From Lithodes maja (taxonomy: Eukaryota > Arthropoda > Malacostraca > Decapoda > Lithodidae): DNA of 64,000 nt. The notes beneath the pieces were generated by a model that saw only the letters and a list, made by a program, of their open reading frames with translations, was not told the DNA's origin and searched no databases. The DNA is taken from positions 1 to 64,000 of the forward strand of contig JBAKBP010010368.1 in assembly GCA_037953745.1 (NCBI GenBank). Direction: 5' to 3'. Of this stretch, positions 52,806 through 64,000 are shown piece after piece; within the stretch, counting starts at the first letter, position 1, and each line of letters starts with the position of its first letter. The position numbers and the translations under genes were made by a program.

Positions 52806-54657
52806 AGCTCTTCCCACGCTTTCTGGCATCTAGCCAAAAACCTCTCCAACAATTTTTCTTCCTCGTCTTTCCCTCCCCTTTTCCACTCTGATGGCACAAC
52901 CATCACTTATTCCTCTGACAAAGCTGAATTCTTCGCTCAAACTTTTGCTAGAAACTCCACCTTGGATGATTCCGGCGCTATTCCTCCCTCTCACCCCCCT
53001 CTCTCCTACTTATGCCTAAATCTCTTCTAAAGATGTATTATCTACCCTCTCTGGGCTTAATACTAAGAAGGTGTATGGTCCAGATGGTGTTCCTCCTGTT
53101 GTACTCAAAAACTGTGCTTCCGTGCTAACTCCCTGCCTAGGCAAACTCTTTCGTCTCTGTCTCTCCTCTAACGTCTTCCCTTCTTGCTGGAAATTTGCTC
53201 TCATTCAACCTCTCCCAAAGAAGGGTGACCGTTCTCTACCCTCCAACTATCGTCCAATTGCTCTCATCTCTTGTATCTCTAAAGTTTTGAAACTATTCTT
53301 GCTTCCAAATTTCTTAAGCATTTCTCTTCTCATAATCTACTCTCAGATCGCCAGTATGGCTTCCTTAAAGGTCGCTCTACTGGTGATCTTCTTTCATATC
53401 TTACTAACTCTTGGTCATCCTCCCTTTGGGACTTCAGTGAGACCTTTTCTATTGCACTAGACATATTGAAGGCCTTCGATAGAGTCTGGCACAAATTTTG
53501 AATTTCTAAACTACCCTCCTTTGGTTTCTATCCCTCCATCTGTGCCTTTGTCTCTAATTTCCTTTCTGGCCGTTCCATAGCTGCGGTTGTGGACGGCTAT
53601 CGCTCACTTCCTCATCCTATCAACTTCGGTGTTCCTCAGGGCTCTGTCCTATCTCCCATTATCTTTCTAATTTGCATAAATGATCTTCTCAACTGTACCT
53701 CGTCCCATCCAATTCATACGCAGACGACTCTACCTTACACTACTCAATTACTTTTCCTGAACGCCCCAGCCAGCAATTCCTCAAAGACAAACGTAATGAA
53801 GCCATGCAACACTTCTGCTCTAACTACTATTTCCAATTGGGGCAGAGAAAACCTTGTTGCCTTTAAAGTTTCCAAAACCCAATTTCTTCATCCTACTACC
53901 CATTCAAAACTCCCAGAGGACTATCCCTTACAATTCAACAATACAAAAATAAATCCTTCATCTTCTCTCAATATTCTCGGTTTCTCTTTTTCTTCTGGTC
54001 TCACTTGGAAGGACCATATTACCAGTCTTGCTAAGGCAGCCTCCCAGAAGCTGGGTGTGCTCAACCCCAAAGGGGGTTCTTTACCCCTGCACAGCTTCTT
54101 GCTCTGTACTTGGGTACAGTGCGTCCTTGTATTGAGTATTGTTCATATGTGTGCGGAGGCTCCTCTTAAACCTCACTCCTAGACAAAGTAGAGAGGAAAG
54201 CCTTTCGTATCATCAACTCCAACCCACTCACCAAGTCTCTGCAATCTCTCTCTATTCGCTGCAATGTTGCATCTCTCTCGCTATTCTATCGCTACTATAA
54301 TAATCAATGTTCTTCAGAGCTTTCCCAGTGTATACCACCTCCTCTACATAGGATACGTATAACCCATCTTGCAACACAATCCCACCCTTACTCTATGCAA
54401 CTCTCCAACCCAAGAGTGAAACAGTATTGTTAGACTTTCTTCTATTCAACTGCTGAGCTCTTGAACTCACCCCGAATCAGTCTTTCTCTCTTCCTATGAC
54501 TAAAATTGCTTCAAACTCCGTGTCCAGACATTTTGGTTCGTACGTCCCTTGATTTTATCCCTGTCACTCTTTCAACTCTGGGGAAGGCACTCGATAAAGG
54601 CAGTTCTGCCTTTGTCTCCCTCACTCACATAGAACAAAAAGCACAAATATATATATA
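52806..54657 (+). pseudogene. Jockey/I-type non-LTR retrotransposon E, reverse transcriptase remnant
   Basis: Starts within the protein (FWHLAKNLSNNF, DKAEFFAQTFARNSTLDDSG), so it is 5' truncated and lacks the endonuclease. Then GPDGVPPVVLKNC, LPSNYRPIALIS, AFDRVWHKF (followed by a stop), GVPQGSVLSP, and, in another frame, SYADDSTLHYS (about 53715-53750), the catalytic motif. The C-terminal part is readable in pieces to about 54450. At least four frameshifts or stops. Related to, but a different family from, the element at 60958. It ends near (AT)n at about 54650. Confidence 0.8.
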
Positions 54658-56362
54658 TTAGGTCGTGAAGGCTCTCTGTTGGCCTTTATATGGTGATAGG
54701 TTCAATCCATCCAAATGATCATTTACATGCAAACCTAAATAACGCCAAGTGTTAAATCTCTCTCTACATAATGACAACATTCCATGGAGATATGAGTGTT
54801 TTATGTGACGCCTGCAGCTTGGCAGAACGCCGCGTGGGCTCACCCGCTCGCTTGGCCACTCGCTAGCACTCGCCGGGGCAAGGTATTTGGCTACAGTCTA
54901 TCTACAATGTTGTACTTTCTTTCTTGTGAATCGTCATGTCACAGGCAGTATAGAAGTGGTCTTTGTTTTCGCCTGTGACAAGGGATTATATTTTATATCA
55001 TCAGTTATAAATTTAATGTATAAGACTGAATGATACAGCTAGAGAGTGTGAGTGAGTAAGTACAGTAGGCAGTGGGGTGGTAGTGTGTGCATGCGTGTGC
55101 ATTTCTTGCCTCCCTGGCTCACTCCCTTGGAGGCTCACGCGCGGGCCTTCCCATGCCTTTTGATTGGCTGGTGGTTCCTGGCGCCTTCTGCAGCCCTGCT
55201 GCCTGGTGACGTAGCGGCCTGTGATTGGCTGACCACCATGCCTTTGTGTGATCCTGAAGGTCCCGAGGAGCTATTCTCCTCAGAGCTTACAGTCTGACCA
55301 GTATACCCTTCACATATCCCCTTGCTACCTGTCTCCCGACTTCTACCTATAGAACACTTTCTCTCTCTCTCAACTTCTTACCTCTCATTCTTCCTCTCTA
55401 TTTAATATCATAACTCCCCATTGGTTCTGCACGATTTCATATATCGTCCATCGTATTATATGCTGAAGCTCTCAGATATTATATGTTTAGTTAGGCATTT
55501 TGGAGGGGTTACCATTTTGTCTGTAGAGGTTCGACACACTCACGGTGTCTCCCTGCCTATTCCTTGGCTGTCTGCTGGGCTATTTAATGCTAGACTGGGG
55601 TGAGGCCATAGTTGTTGTGATTTCCGATGTGTACTAGGTTTTGTTGAACCTGTACAATCGCAACGGAGACGTGGGGAGCCTAGGTGGTCTTTCTGACTGT
55701 GTACCTTGTGAGTTTAGCACTGTGTTGCGAGTGAGGGCTTTTGCCTCTGCCACCCAACACTGTGCTAACTCGTTTGCTTTGACTTTGAGAGGGTTGCCAG
55801 GAGAGAACCAGATACTAGCGATCTGGATCTTTCAAGAGAGCATCCCGTCAATTAACGTAATTTGGCCGCACAGCCTTAAGGACCTCGCTAGGCTACGAGC
55901 CACTTGCTCAGCCATTGTTTCCTAGCCTACGACATCCCAGCTAGACTTTATTAGCCTAGCAGACACCCGTTTAGAATTATAAACTCTTATGTTATGTATG
56001 CAGCATTCTTATTCACGTTGACTGTAAGCCTTGGTTATTGTTGAGTTGCACAACCTGAGCAGGTTTTTTGAGTTGCCTGACGAAGGACTTCTTTTGTTGT
56101 TGGAGATAATACTAGTGTGCATTTATCGTTATTCCCGTGTCAGTTGACACTGTCTGTCTCTACACTTGTCCTATATTGACCCTGCTTTATATAACAGTTC
56201 AAAATCCGATACGATCATCTTACCCCAGCATCAGACTTTCTTCAGAAGATTCCTGCTCGATGCTTTGGGACTTTCGTTCACTTTCTTTAGTATAGGAGTG
56301 ACAGTTCATTATTGTTTAGAGTAACTTTAAATATATCTTCTTCTAGTTTGCATTAAATCATT

Positions 56363-58865
56363 CTATCTATCTATCTATTGCCTGACGCCGTGATCCCCGA
56401 AGGGGTGGCCACGAACGAACCGCCCCCATGCACCTCTTTCCCCAGTCAGTCGACGCCCCTCCCCCCAACCAGCACCGCCTTCATTCATGTAGTTCCTCAC
56501 TCCATCCTTCCACCTCATATTCGGTCTACCTCTCCCCCTCTGTCCCTCCACCTCGCTCTCGTACACCCTCTTAGTCATTCTCTCGCTTTCCATACGTTCC
56601 ATATGGCCGAACCATCTCAAGTTGTTCCTTTTCACACTTTCCAGCACATCTACCTCCACACCACACCTCCTTCTTACTTCCTCATTAGTCTGTCTATCCC
56701 TCCATGTAATTCCGCACGCACTCCTTAAGTAATTCATTTCCACTGCTCTCACTCTTGGTCTGAGTCTCTCAACCAACGTCCATGCTTCGCTTCCGTAAGT
56801 CAGTGTCGGGATTACCACACTGTCATGCAAGGACTTCTTCACTTCCATACTGACCACCCTATTTCTTGTTACTGCTTTTAGCGTTCCTACAACCCTCTTC
56901 CCCTGTTGTACCCTCTCCCGCACCTCTTCATCCATGTCCCATCTTTACTCAACACACTGCCCAGATACTTAAAAGAGTTGACGATCTCCATAGCCTGACC
57001 GTTCAGCTTCACCTCACACTCTGTGACTTCACCCCTTTCGAAGACCATAACCTTGCTCTTCCCCGTATTTACCTTCAAATTCCGTTTTTCGCACACTGTT
57101 CCAAACTCATTTACCAGACCCTGCAACTCCCATTCATTATCACTCATCAGAACTGTATCATCCGCAAACAGCAGTATAGGTAGCTTCCACTCAATTCCCT
57201 CCCTTTTCAGCGATACACCAACATCCACTGCTCTTGATAGTATTTCTTTCATAACTCCATCCATATATACAGTAAACAACCACGGGGACATCACACACCC
57301 CTGTTTCAAACCAACATTCAGGTCAAAGAACTCACTCTGCTCACTCTCCACACGTACTGCCGCCTTTGCACCCTCATACATGCTCTTCACTGCTTTCAGC
57401 AACTTGCCCTCTACTCCGTATATTCTAAGTACTTTCCACAAACCTTCTCTATCCACTCTGTCATAGGCCTTCTCCAAGTCCATAAAGGCAACATACACCT
57501 TTTGTTTCTTCTCCAGATACTTCTCCACAACACAATTCAGGGTAAAAATCTGATCTACACATCCTCTTCCCTTCCTAAAGCCTCCCTGCTCGTCGCCTAT
57601 CCATTTCTCCGTTCTCACTCTCACTCTCTCAATCACTACCCTACTGTATACCTTCCCTACTACGCTTAGAAGACATATTCCTCGGTGGTTACCACACACT
57701 CCTCTTTCCCCTTTGCCCTTATATAGGGGGACTATTATGCCAGTCTTCCAGTCATCGGGTGCACTCCCCTTCTCCCATGCTAGTTTGCACATTTTCCATA
57801 CCCATTCTATCACTATCTCACCACCATACCTCAACATTTCCCCACACACTCCATCTGTTCCTGGTGCTTTCCCCAACTTCACTCTTTTCATGGCTTCCCA
57901 CACTTCTGACCTCCTGATCCCCACCTCCTCCTCCACTACTTCTCTTCTTCTCCCTCCCATACCATATCCAGCTATGTTTGCTGGCTCTTCATTCCTTTCA
58001 TTTAGCAACTCACTGAAGTACTCCCTCCGTCTTTCGACTCTCTCTTGCTTCTCGGCTAGCATTCTCCCATTCTTATCTTTCACACCCTTACTGTTTCCCT
58101 TGCTACCTTCCCTAACTTTCTTGACTTCTTTCCAGAACAGTTTCTTACTCTCCCTCCATTTTACACTCAGATTCCTTCCAAATTCCTCATCTACTCTTCT
58201 CTTACTTCCCTTCACTACTCTCTTCACCACCCTCTTACTCTCCACGTACCTCGCTCGTTTCTGTCTCTCGGAATCTTCATTCCCTCTACTACCCAACCAC
58301 TCTCTATATGCTTTCTTCTTTTCTTCCACAGCTATTCTTACCTCTTCTGTCCACCATGCTGTACCTTTCACTCCCCTCCCTCTTCTCCTCACTCCACACA
58401 CCTCCTCACATGCTGCACATATCTCATCCTTAAACACCTTGCTCATCTCCTCCACTTCCTCCATAACTTCCAGGTCGAACCCACCTAGTCGTCTTTCCAC
58501 TGCTCTCCTGTACTCCTCCCTGACTTCCTCCTCCTGCAACCTCTCCACCCTCCTCACCATTCCACCCTCCTCTCGCCTCCCTCCCGCTCTCCTCACCCAC
58601 TTCTTTTGTATCCTAACCTTAGCTACCACTACATAATGATCAGACAGACCCCCTCCAATACCCCTATACACCCTAGCATCCATCACAGATTTCTTCATTC
58701 GTTCATCCACACATACATAATCAATCAATGACTTTCGTTCCACCACTGTCTTATCCTTCATCGTCAACATCCGTTTCCACGTGTACCTGTGGATCATTCT
58801 GTGTCGGAAGAAGGTGTTGGCTATCCACAGCCTCCTCCCCACACATACGTCCACAAGTGCACTAC
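56363..58865 (-). mobile_element. RTE-like non-LTR retrotransposon, copy D (5' truncated)
   Basis: A perfect 12-bp target duplication CATTAAATCATT at 56351-56362 and 58866-58877. The 3' end is a tail of four CTAT units on the + strand (56363-56378), that is ATAG on the element strand, as in copy C. The 5' end is truncated within the endonuclease, the usual result of target-primed reverse transcription. Confidence 0.93.
56375..58854 (-). pseudogene. RTE-like copy D, reverse transcriptase (N-truncated, one frameshift)
   Basis: The 655-codon frame 58854-56887 starts within the endonuclease; GLSDHYVV at 69-76 is its terminal Ser-Asp-His motif. A basic linker follows (about 80-260), then the RT: LGKAPGTDGVCGEM 327-340, DEQGGFRKGRG 421-431, FMDLEKAYDRV 457-467 (motif A), GLKQGCVMSPWLF 515-527, and LLFADDTVL 561-569 with an intact catalytic pair. 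A one-base insertion at about 56935 (SKDGT|W instead of SKDGT|MDEE) moves the C-terminal domain (GHMERM, GRGRPNMRWKDG) into the frame ending at 56375. Better preserved than copy C, but without an N-terminal endonuclease. Confidence 0.88.
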
Positions 58866-59188
58866 CATTAAATCATTGCAGTGATTTAATTAAGATCTCT
58901 ATCTTTTCCTAGTATGCCTTATTAACGTAATTGTATGTTGTTGTGATCAGGCTGTATCAGAGATCATCAGCCTGTAATAGTTTTTTTTTTTTTTTTTTTT
59001 TTTAGTAGTGCACTTATACTGAGTTATAGGATACCCCGTTATCGCAGATTTAACTCTGAAGGGTATAGGTGTTTTTGTGCGCCGGCATTATAAGTTCAGG
59101 GGTTGGATCTAGTGCTACCGTTGTGGCTGTGTGCTTTCCTAGTCCAATGATTAAGAGCCCTTGTTTTATACGAGCCCCGGTCGTAACA

Positions 59189-59420
59189 AATGGCGACCTT
59201 GCTTAGGATTTTGTGAACTTAGAGAAATATATGCAGGAGTGTTGTGGTCATTTGTTTTGTTTAAAGGAATATACAGTAGTGGACACATGGATTTTTTTTT
59301 GGCAAGTAGTATAACACTTAAGAGTCTTCAAGCATTTTATATTTTTGAGTGAATAGTGCTACATAAGAGTTTAGGTACTTCTTTTTCTTTTATAAATGTT
59401 GAGAATTTTTGGTAGACAAT
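59189..59420 (+). promoter_or_regulatory. 5' leader and primer binding site of element IV
   Basis: AA, then TGGCGACCTTGCTTAGG at 59191-59207 directly after the LTR, identical over these bases to elements I-III despite strong divergence elsewhere; then about 210 nt of leader to ATG 59421. Confidence 0.85.
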
Positions 59421-60957
59421 ATGTCGGACGACGGATCATTGTACAGTGGGGATACAGTACGGGAAACAGACTCTGAGGTGCAGCAGCGGGGTTTGTTAGA
59501 TGATATTAGAGTCATAACTAGTGAGGAGGATGCAAGGAAGTTTCTGGAGATACCTATTACTGTTGACCGGGTGTCGGGGATTGATCGGTATGGTCTCCAG
59601 TGTTTGGCCACGGTCATGGGGCATGTGGGCACTAGCAGCATGTCGAGAAGTGACCTGGTGGCCTGTGTGCTCGGCGGGGTGCGTGGGGCTTCGGGTGGAG
59701 CGGGAGCTGGGGCATCTTCGGCCCAGCCCCCATTCCACTCGACTCCTACCATGGCGCCCCCTTGGGCTCCAGAGCCGGGTACGTTCCCGCCGGCCGATCG
59801 TCACTGGCAGCGTGGCCTGCCACGAGTCTCCAATTGTTGCATCTCCTCCTCCTCAAGGTTTGACAGCAGAGATGCTCTTCCAGCTTGAGATGGCTAAGCA
59901 GAAGCGGGAATCTGAGCAGCAGCAGCGGGAGTTTGAGATGGCTAAGATTCAGGCTGAGGAGAGAAGGGCCAGATATGAGACTGAGGAGAGAAGGGCCGTA
60001 CGTGAGGCTGAGATTCAGTCTGAGGAGAGAAAGTCTAAGTACTGTGCAGACATAGATCTTGAGAAGTATCGGGTGGAGTCGACAGGGCAGCGTCTCGGTT
60101 CTGGGAATCGAGGTCTTGATCAGTCGTTATCGCACCTGCTCAAGTTGGTCCCTGTATTTGATGAGTCGGGTGTCACTGAATTTTTTATGCGTTTTGAGAA
60201 GAAGTGCCGGGAGCACCAATGGCCCGAGGTTAAGGGGGCAGCCCTTGTTTCCTCTAGGTTGGTTGGCAAAGGACTCAAGGCATATGATGCATTGCCCTTG
60301 GAGTCATGCATCGATTACGAGGTATTGAAGGAGGCTGTCCTGCGGGCATATGAGTTACAACCAGAGACGTACAGATTGAAGTTCCGGGGTGTAACGAAGG
60401 GTCGTGAGTGCACCTTTCTTGAGCATGCCCGGGATCTGTCCGATGCATTTAGAAACTGGCTGCGTTCTGAGAAGGCATCGATGTTTGAGGAGTTGAAACA
60501 GCTGATGCTTCTAGAACAATTTTTTAAGTGTACGGGCAGCGATCTGACGTGGAATCTTAAAGAGAAAAACCCAAGAACTCTTCAGGAGGCAGCTGAGATG
60601 GCTGACCTTCGGATGTCACTGATTCGTGGGTGCGGATCTGCACAACGGAACGATGCAGGTAACAAGGGGCGCAACACTCCACACCCCAACCCCCACCCCC
60701 CTGAGTCAGTGATACACCATATAACCATTACAACAAGAGCAACGATACTAAGTCTGACCATAAACCTAATACCGTCCCGTTTAAAAAGGGTCAGGGCCCT
60801 TCCCCACCTCAAGGGAAGCCCAAGGGGGAGTTAGAGTGTTTTCATTGTCATGAGAAGGGGCATTTTGCAAGAGCCTGTCCAAGCAAGCCACCTAATGCAG
60901 TTGTGTCTTTGGCTCGCAACATTGGGGTGTCCCCGAAGTCGTCTGAGTTTGCCCAAA
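59421..60957 (+). pseudogene. gag: Gag of element IV (two frameshifts, 3' truncated)
   Basis: Starts MSDDGSLYSGD, then VITSEEDARKFL, homologous to VTSEEDARLFV of element III. A frameshift at about 59800-59870 moves to the frame with LTAEMLFQLEMAKQKRE and an E/R/Q-rich coiled-coil block (59880-60060). Capsid with SCAN-like block (60340-60620: AYELQPETYR, FLEHARDL, LLEQFFKCTG, EAAEMADL). A second frameshift at about 60690-60700 leads to PFKKGQGPSPPQGKPKGELE and the zinc knuckle CFHCHEKGHFARAC (60837-60878). Homology to gag stops at SSEFAQ (60957). Conservation is highest in the SCAN-like block and the knuckle, as expected for structural parts of the particle. Confidence 0.85.
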
Positions 60958-63900
60958 GTATAATCATCTTTCTGCCTCACACATCAGGGGTATCAGGAAA
61001 ACCCTTTGTATATAACATACACATCCAACTTCACGACATTGCCCTACATCGCTATCCTCTATACATAAAACAATACTCTTCCCACTACATATCATACATG
61101 TAACACCATACACCTTACCCAATAAATATGGCAGTACAATTGTTAAGAGCAAACCTGGTGGTCCCTCGGATATCCAGCCCCGGCAGGGTTGGGTCATTGA
61201 CACAGGGCCCTCCCGGTCGTCATCATGCGACTGTGTCAAGAGCATTGCAACATCCCAAAGCTGCTCGTCGGTGCAGCTTTTTCTTTAGCAATATAAGGGG
61301 ACTTCACTCTAACATCAATTTTGTACACCAATTTCTTCAAGCAGAATCCCCTACTCTCCTTTTTTTGACAGAGACTCAAGTAACATCCACATCTGACACG
61401 TCTAGATTTAATTTTCCAGGTTATCAACTGCTCCAAAATTTCAGACCTAAAGGAGGTGTATGTTGCTTCGCAAAATCTGAAATTGCCCTGGAGGAGGTTA
61501 CTAGTTTCAATTGTCCCTATTTTGATTATTCTATATACAAATTAATTTCTGATGGTAAATTTAAATACATATGTTGCATCTACCGTTCCCCAAATACTCC
61601 TCCAGAGCAAAGTCTTTTTGATTCTCTGTCCTCACAACTCAGTGTCCTCAACTTAAATGCTTCTTCTGAAATCACTGTGTTGGGTGATTTTAATGTCAAT
61701 AATGTTGAATGGCTCACTCATTCAGCCAGGACTGATGATGCTGGTCTTGAATGTGAGCTATTTGCAGACTCATTTAATCTCATTCAACTAGTCAACCAAC
61801 CCACCCGTGTACCAGATAATCCTTATCATAATTCCCACCTACTGGACTTATTTTTAACAACCAATTCAGAAAATTATGATGTTACAGTGAGGTCCCCGCT
61901 TGGATCTTCTGATCACTGTCTGATACAGGCCACCTGTCTATCTCCTACCACACCTTCCCACTCTGAACCTGTTTTGGTGACTAAATGGCATTACGATAGG
62001 GCAGACTGGGAGGGTCTTCAAGGTTTCTATATTGATATTCCCTGGACCTCTTTCTTTTCTAATGATGCACACTCCACCTTGAGCCACATACAAGATTTTG
62101 TAAAAATTGGAATGGAAACTTTTATTCCTCATCAAAAGTACATTAAAAGATCTAATTCACCTAAATGGTTTGACTATAATTGTGCTAAAGTAACTGAACA
62201 AAAAGCAATAGCCTGCAATGCATACACAAGATCAAAAACACATGAAGCCTTTAATTACTTTAGAAACATCAGAAATCATGCCAAAACTGTATTAAACCTA
62301 ACTAAATCAAACTTTCTCCACAAGCAGGCAAATAAACTTCTAAATAATCCAAATGATAACAAAATATTTTGGTCTACCTTAACTCATTCAAATCCAACTT
62401 CACAACTGCTTCATCCATTCCACCATTAAAATCTCCGACTGGCAATCTTGTAAGTGACCCACGAGGTAAAGCTAACCTTCTTGCGGATATTTTCTCCACC
62501 AACTCAACCTTAGATGAAATAAATCAAGATGTCCCTGTACTTAATTTTAATTCGCCTGAAATTCCCTCACTTAAGATCCACACCAGACATGTCAAAACTA
62601 TTTTGCAGAATCTCTCAGTAGATAAGGCTCCTGGTCCAGATGAAATTCCTCCAATAGTACTTAAGAATTGCTCCTTGGTGCTCGCTCCTGTATTGGCAAA
62701 ATTTTTCCGTCTATGTACTCATACCTCATGCTTCCCAGTACCCTGGAAAGAAGCAAACATCCATCCAGTTCCTAAAAAAGGTGCCTCTTCAGATCCATCA
62801 AACTACAGACCAATAGCTATAACTTCCACTCTTGGTAAAGTCTTCCAAATTATATTAAATAATCACATAATTAAGCATCTTGAGAATAATAAATTAATCA
62901 GTGATAGGCAATATGGTTTTAGACGATGTCGATCAACTGCAGACATTCTTTGCCTTCTTACGCATCAAATCAACCAAGCTACAGACCAACATGGTGAAAC
63001 ACATACAATAGCACTGGATATATCAAAGGCATTTGATAGAGTCTGGCATCAATCCTTATTGTCGAAGATGTCACACTACGGCCTTGCATCATTAGTTCCA
63101 CTAATTTCTTCTTATCTTCATAACAGAAAAATATGTGTAATGGTAGATGGCCTTTATTCTCAATTTCATTCAATAAATGCTGGTGTTCCCCAGGGATCAG
63201 TTTTGGCCCAGAGTCTGTTCCTCATTCATATCAATGGTCTCATATCTACCACTCATAATCCAATACATTCCTATGCAGATGACTCAACACTCCACAGTTC
63301 CTTCACATTTACCAATTCTTTCACCCAACCCGATCTTATAAATTCAAAAATAAGCACTGCAATTTCTCTGAACCAGGACCTTTCTAGAATTGAAGAATGA
63401 GGACAAAAGAATCTAGTTTCCTTTAATGCACAGAAAACCAAGTACATTCAATTTTCTAACCGACAGAATCTCACTGACTCCCATATATTTTTTAATGATG
63501 TAAATATTCCCACTTCCCCTAGTATTGACATTCTCGGTGTAACATTAACTACTAACTTGAGCTGGACACATTATGTTAGAAGCATTGCTAAGAATGCCTC
63601 TAAAAAACTGGGACTCCTGTACAGAGTTCGAGAATTCTTCACTGACGAGCAGTTGGCCGTAATATATAAAAGTCATGTGCGTTCTCAGATGGATTACTGT
63701 TCACCTCTGTGGAGTGGAAGTGGAGTGGTTGCATTGAGGCAGTTGGACAAAACTCAAAATAAAGCTATTAGATTAATCAATAACCCTGCAATCACACAGG
63801 ACCTTCCTACATTATCCATACGAAGAAACGTTGCATCCCTTGCATTATTCTACAGATATTTTCACAGCAATTGTTCCGAGGAACTTGCTTCAATTGTGCC

Positions 63901-64000
63901 GCCTCTCCACATCTTTCCGCGTAGAACTAGGGCAGCTGAGACCGCCCATGAATTTACACTTTCTCCTCCACAATGCAGAACTTCTGCTTATCAAAATTCA
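60958..64000 (+). mobile_element. Jockey/I-type non-LTR retrotransposon F (runs off right edge)
   Basis: Begins at the abrupt end of element IV gag. About 170 bp of unassigned sequence precede an ORF with endonuclease and reverse transcriptase. The 3' end and tail are beyond the window, so the target duplication cannot be seen; it either inserted into element IV or abuts a deletion. Confidence 0.85.
61128..64000 (+). pseudogene. Element F ORF2: endonuclease and reverse transcriptase, lightly damaged
   Basis: ATG at 61128. Endonuclease: FFSNIRGLHSNI, FLTETQV, VLGDFNVNNVEW, GSSDHCLI (61270-61925). A one-base shift between about 62385 and 62415 moves from the frame ending HPFHH to the one reading SSIPPLKSPTGNLVS. 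Reverse transcriptase: KAPGPDEIPPIVLKNC, SNYRPIAITS, ALDISKAFDRVWH (motif A), GVPQGSVLAQ, SYADDSTLH (about 63270-63298). A TGA at 63398-63400 stands where related proteins have Trp (IEE-W-GQKNLVSFNA), a single G-to-A change; the frame then stays open to the window edge with LGVTLTTNLSW and IRLINNP. Only two lesions separate it from an open frame. Confidence 0.88.

Larger units (their letters stand above)
54804..59188 (+). repeat. 5' LTR of element IV, interrupted by RTE-like copy D
   Basis: Starts TGTGACGC and ends GGTCGTAACA. The segment 55630-55930 matches the complement of the other LTRs well (CGTCAATTAACGTAATTTGG, CTCGCTAGGCTACGAGCC). 4385 bp minus the 2503-bp insert and its 12-bp duplication leaves 1870 bp, almost the length of the other LTRs. 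A T-rich run lies at 58981-59003. Confidence 0.85.
54804..60957 (+). mobile_element. Gmr1-like Ty3/gypsy retrotransposon IV (divergent lineage, truncated)
   Basis: Opposite orientation to elements I-III. A 5' LTR of about 1.87 kb (after removing a nested RTE-like copy), the same primer binding site, and gag up to just beyond the zinc knuckle. It breaks off at about 60957, where a Jockey/I-type element begins; protease, pol and the 3' LTR are not in the window. The protein is recognisably homologous to elements I-III but much diverged. Confidence 0.88.

Noticed and set aside
57713..58636. 307-codon + strand ORF
   Set aside because: Shadow of the RTE-like copy D frame on the minus strand; low-complexity Ser/Thr/Leu composition and no motif.

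Overview
This window looks like a piece of a large, repeat-laden animal genome. I see no host gene with any confidence. The transposon mix is metazoan: a Gmr1-like Ty3/gypsy family, CR1 with an esterase-bearing ORF1, RTE-type elements ending in GATA repeats, Jockey/I-type elements, an intron-containing Tc1 element, TTAA-target (piggyBac-like) MITEs, a HARBI1-type fragment and tRNA-like satellites. An arthropod, possibly a decapod crustacean, would fit, but that is inference from the repertoire and not a proven assignment.

Layout. 1-6105: the 5' end of a minus-strand Gmr1-like element (I) and a solo LTR of the same family, both inserted in a 5'-missing CR1 copy (B). 6627-9333: a decayed copy of an uncharacterised metazoan multicopy gene with PIN-like acidic motifs and a Cys-rich tail. 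9800-18483: Gmr1-like element II (minus), with two nonsense codons in gag, a scrambled but still open pol frame, and a poly(A)-tailed SINE-like insert in its 5' LTR. That LTR ends abruptly at CR1 copy A (18484-21885), whose ORF2 is intact with all catalytic residues and is preceded by the tail of an esterase ORF1. 21895-28435: a tRNA-like ~316-bp satellite (three direct units plus one inverted unit, then two more units 4.5 kb further on), AT-rich DNA without genes, a HARBI1-type fragment and a piggyBac-like MITE whose empty site survives one repeat unit away. 30134-34270: a TTAA MITE split by a Tc1-like element (31-bp perfect terminal repeats, TA duplication, apparent 1.45-kb GT-AG intron) that itself holds more MITEs.

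37101-49849: an RTE-like element (10-bp target duplication, ATAG tail) interrupted by the centrepiece, Gmr1-like element III (37594-47178, minus). It has equal-length 1856-bp LTRs that look identical, a GTGT duplication, and one uninterrupted gag-pol frame in the order SCAN-like capsid, zinc knuckle, protease, integrase, reverse transcriptase, RNase H. Integrase before reverse transcriptase is the hallmark of the Gmr1 group. 50319-50801: a second copy of the piggyBac-like MITE. 52806-54657: a decayed Jockey/I-type element. 54804-60957: a divergent plus-strand Gmr1-like element (IV) whose 5' LTR was hit by a 5'-truncated RTE-like copy (12-bp duplication). 60958-64000: a Jockey/I-type element running off the window.

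How it works together: nothing here forms a host pathway. The genes are the gag-pol, endonuclease-reverse transcriptase and transposase machinery of selfish elements. The nesting gives relative ages: CR1 B is older than Gmr1 I and the solo LTR; RTE C is older than Gmr1 III; the MITE is older than Tc1; Gmr1 IV is older than RTE D. The youngest clearly competent-looking units are Gmr1 III and the ORF2 of CR1 A.
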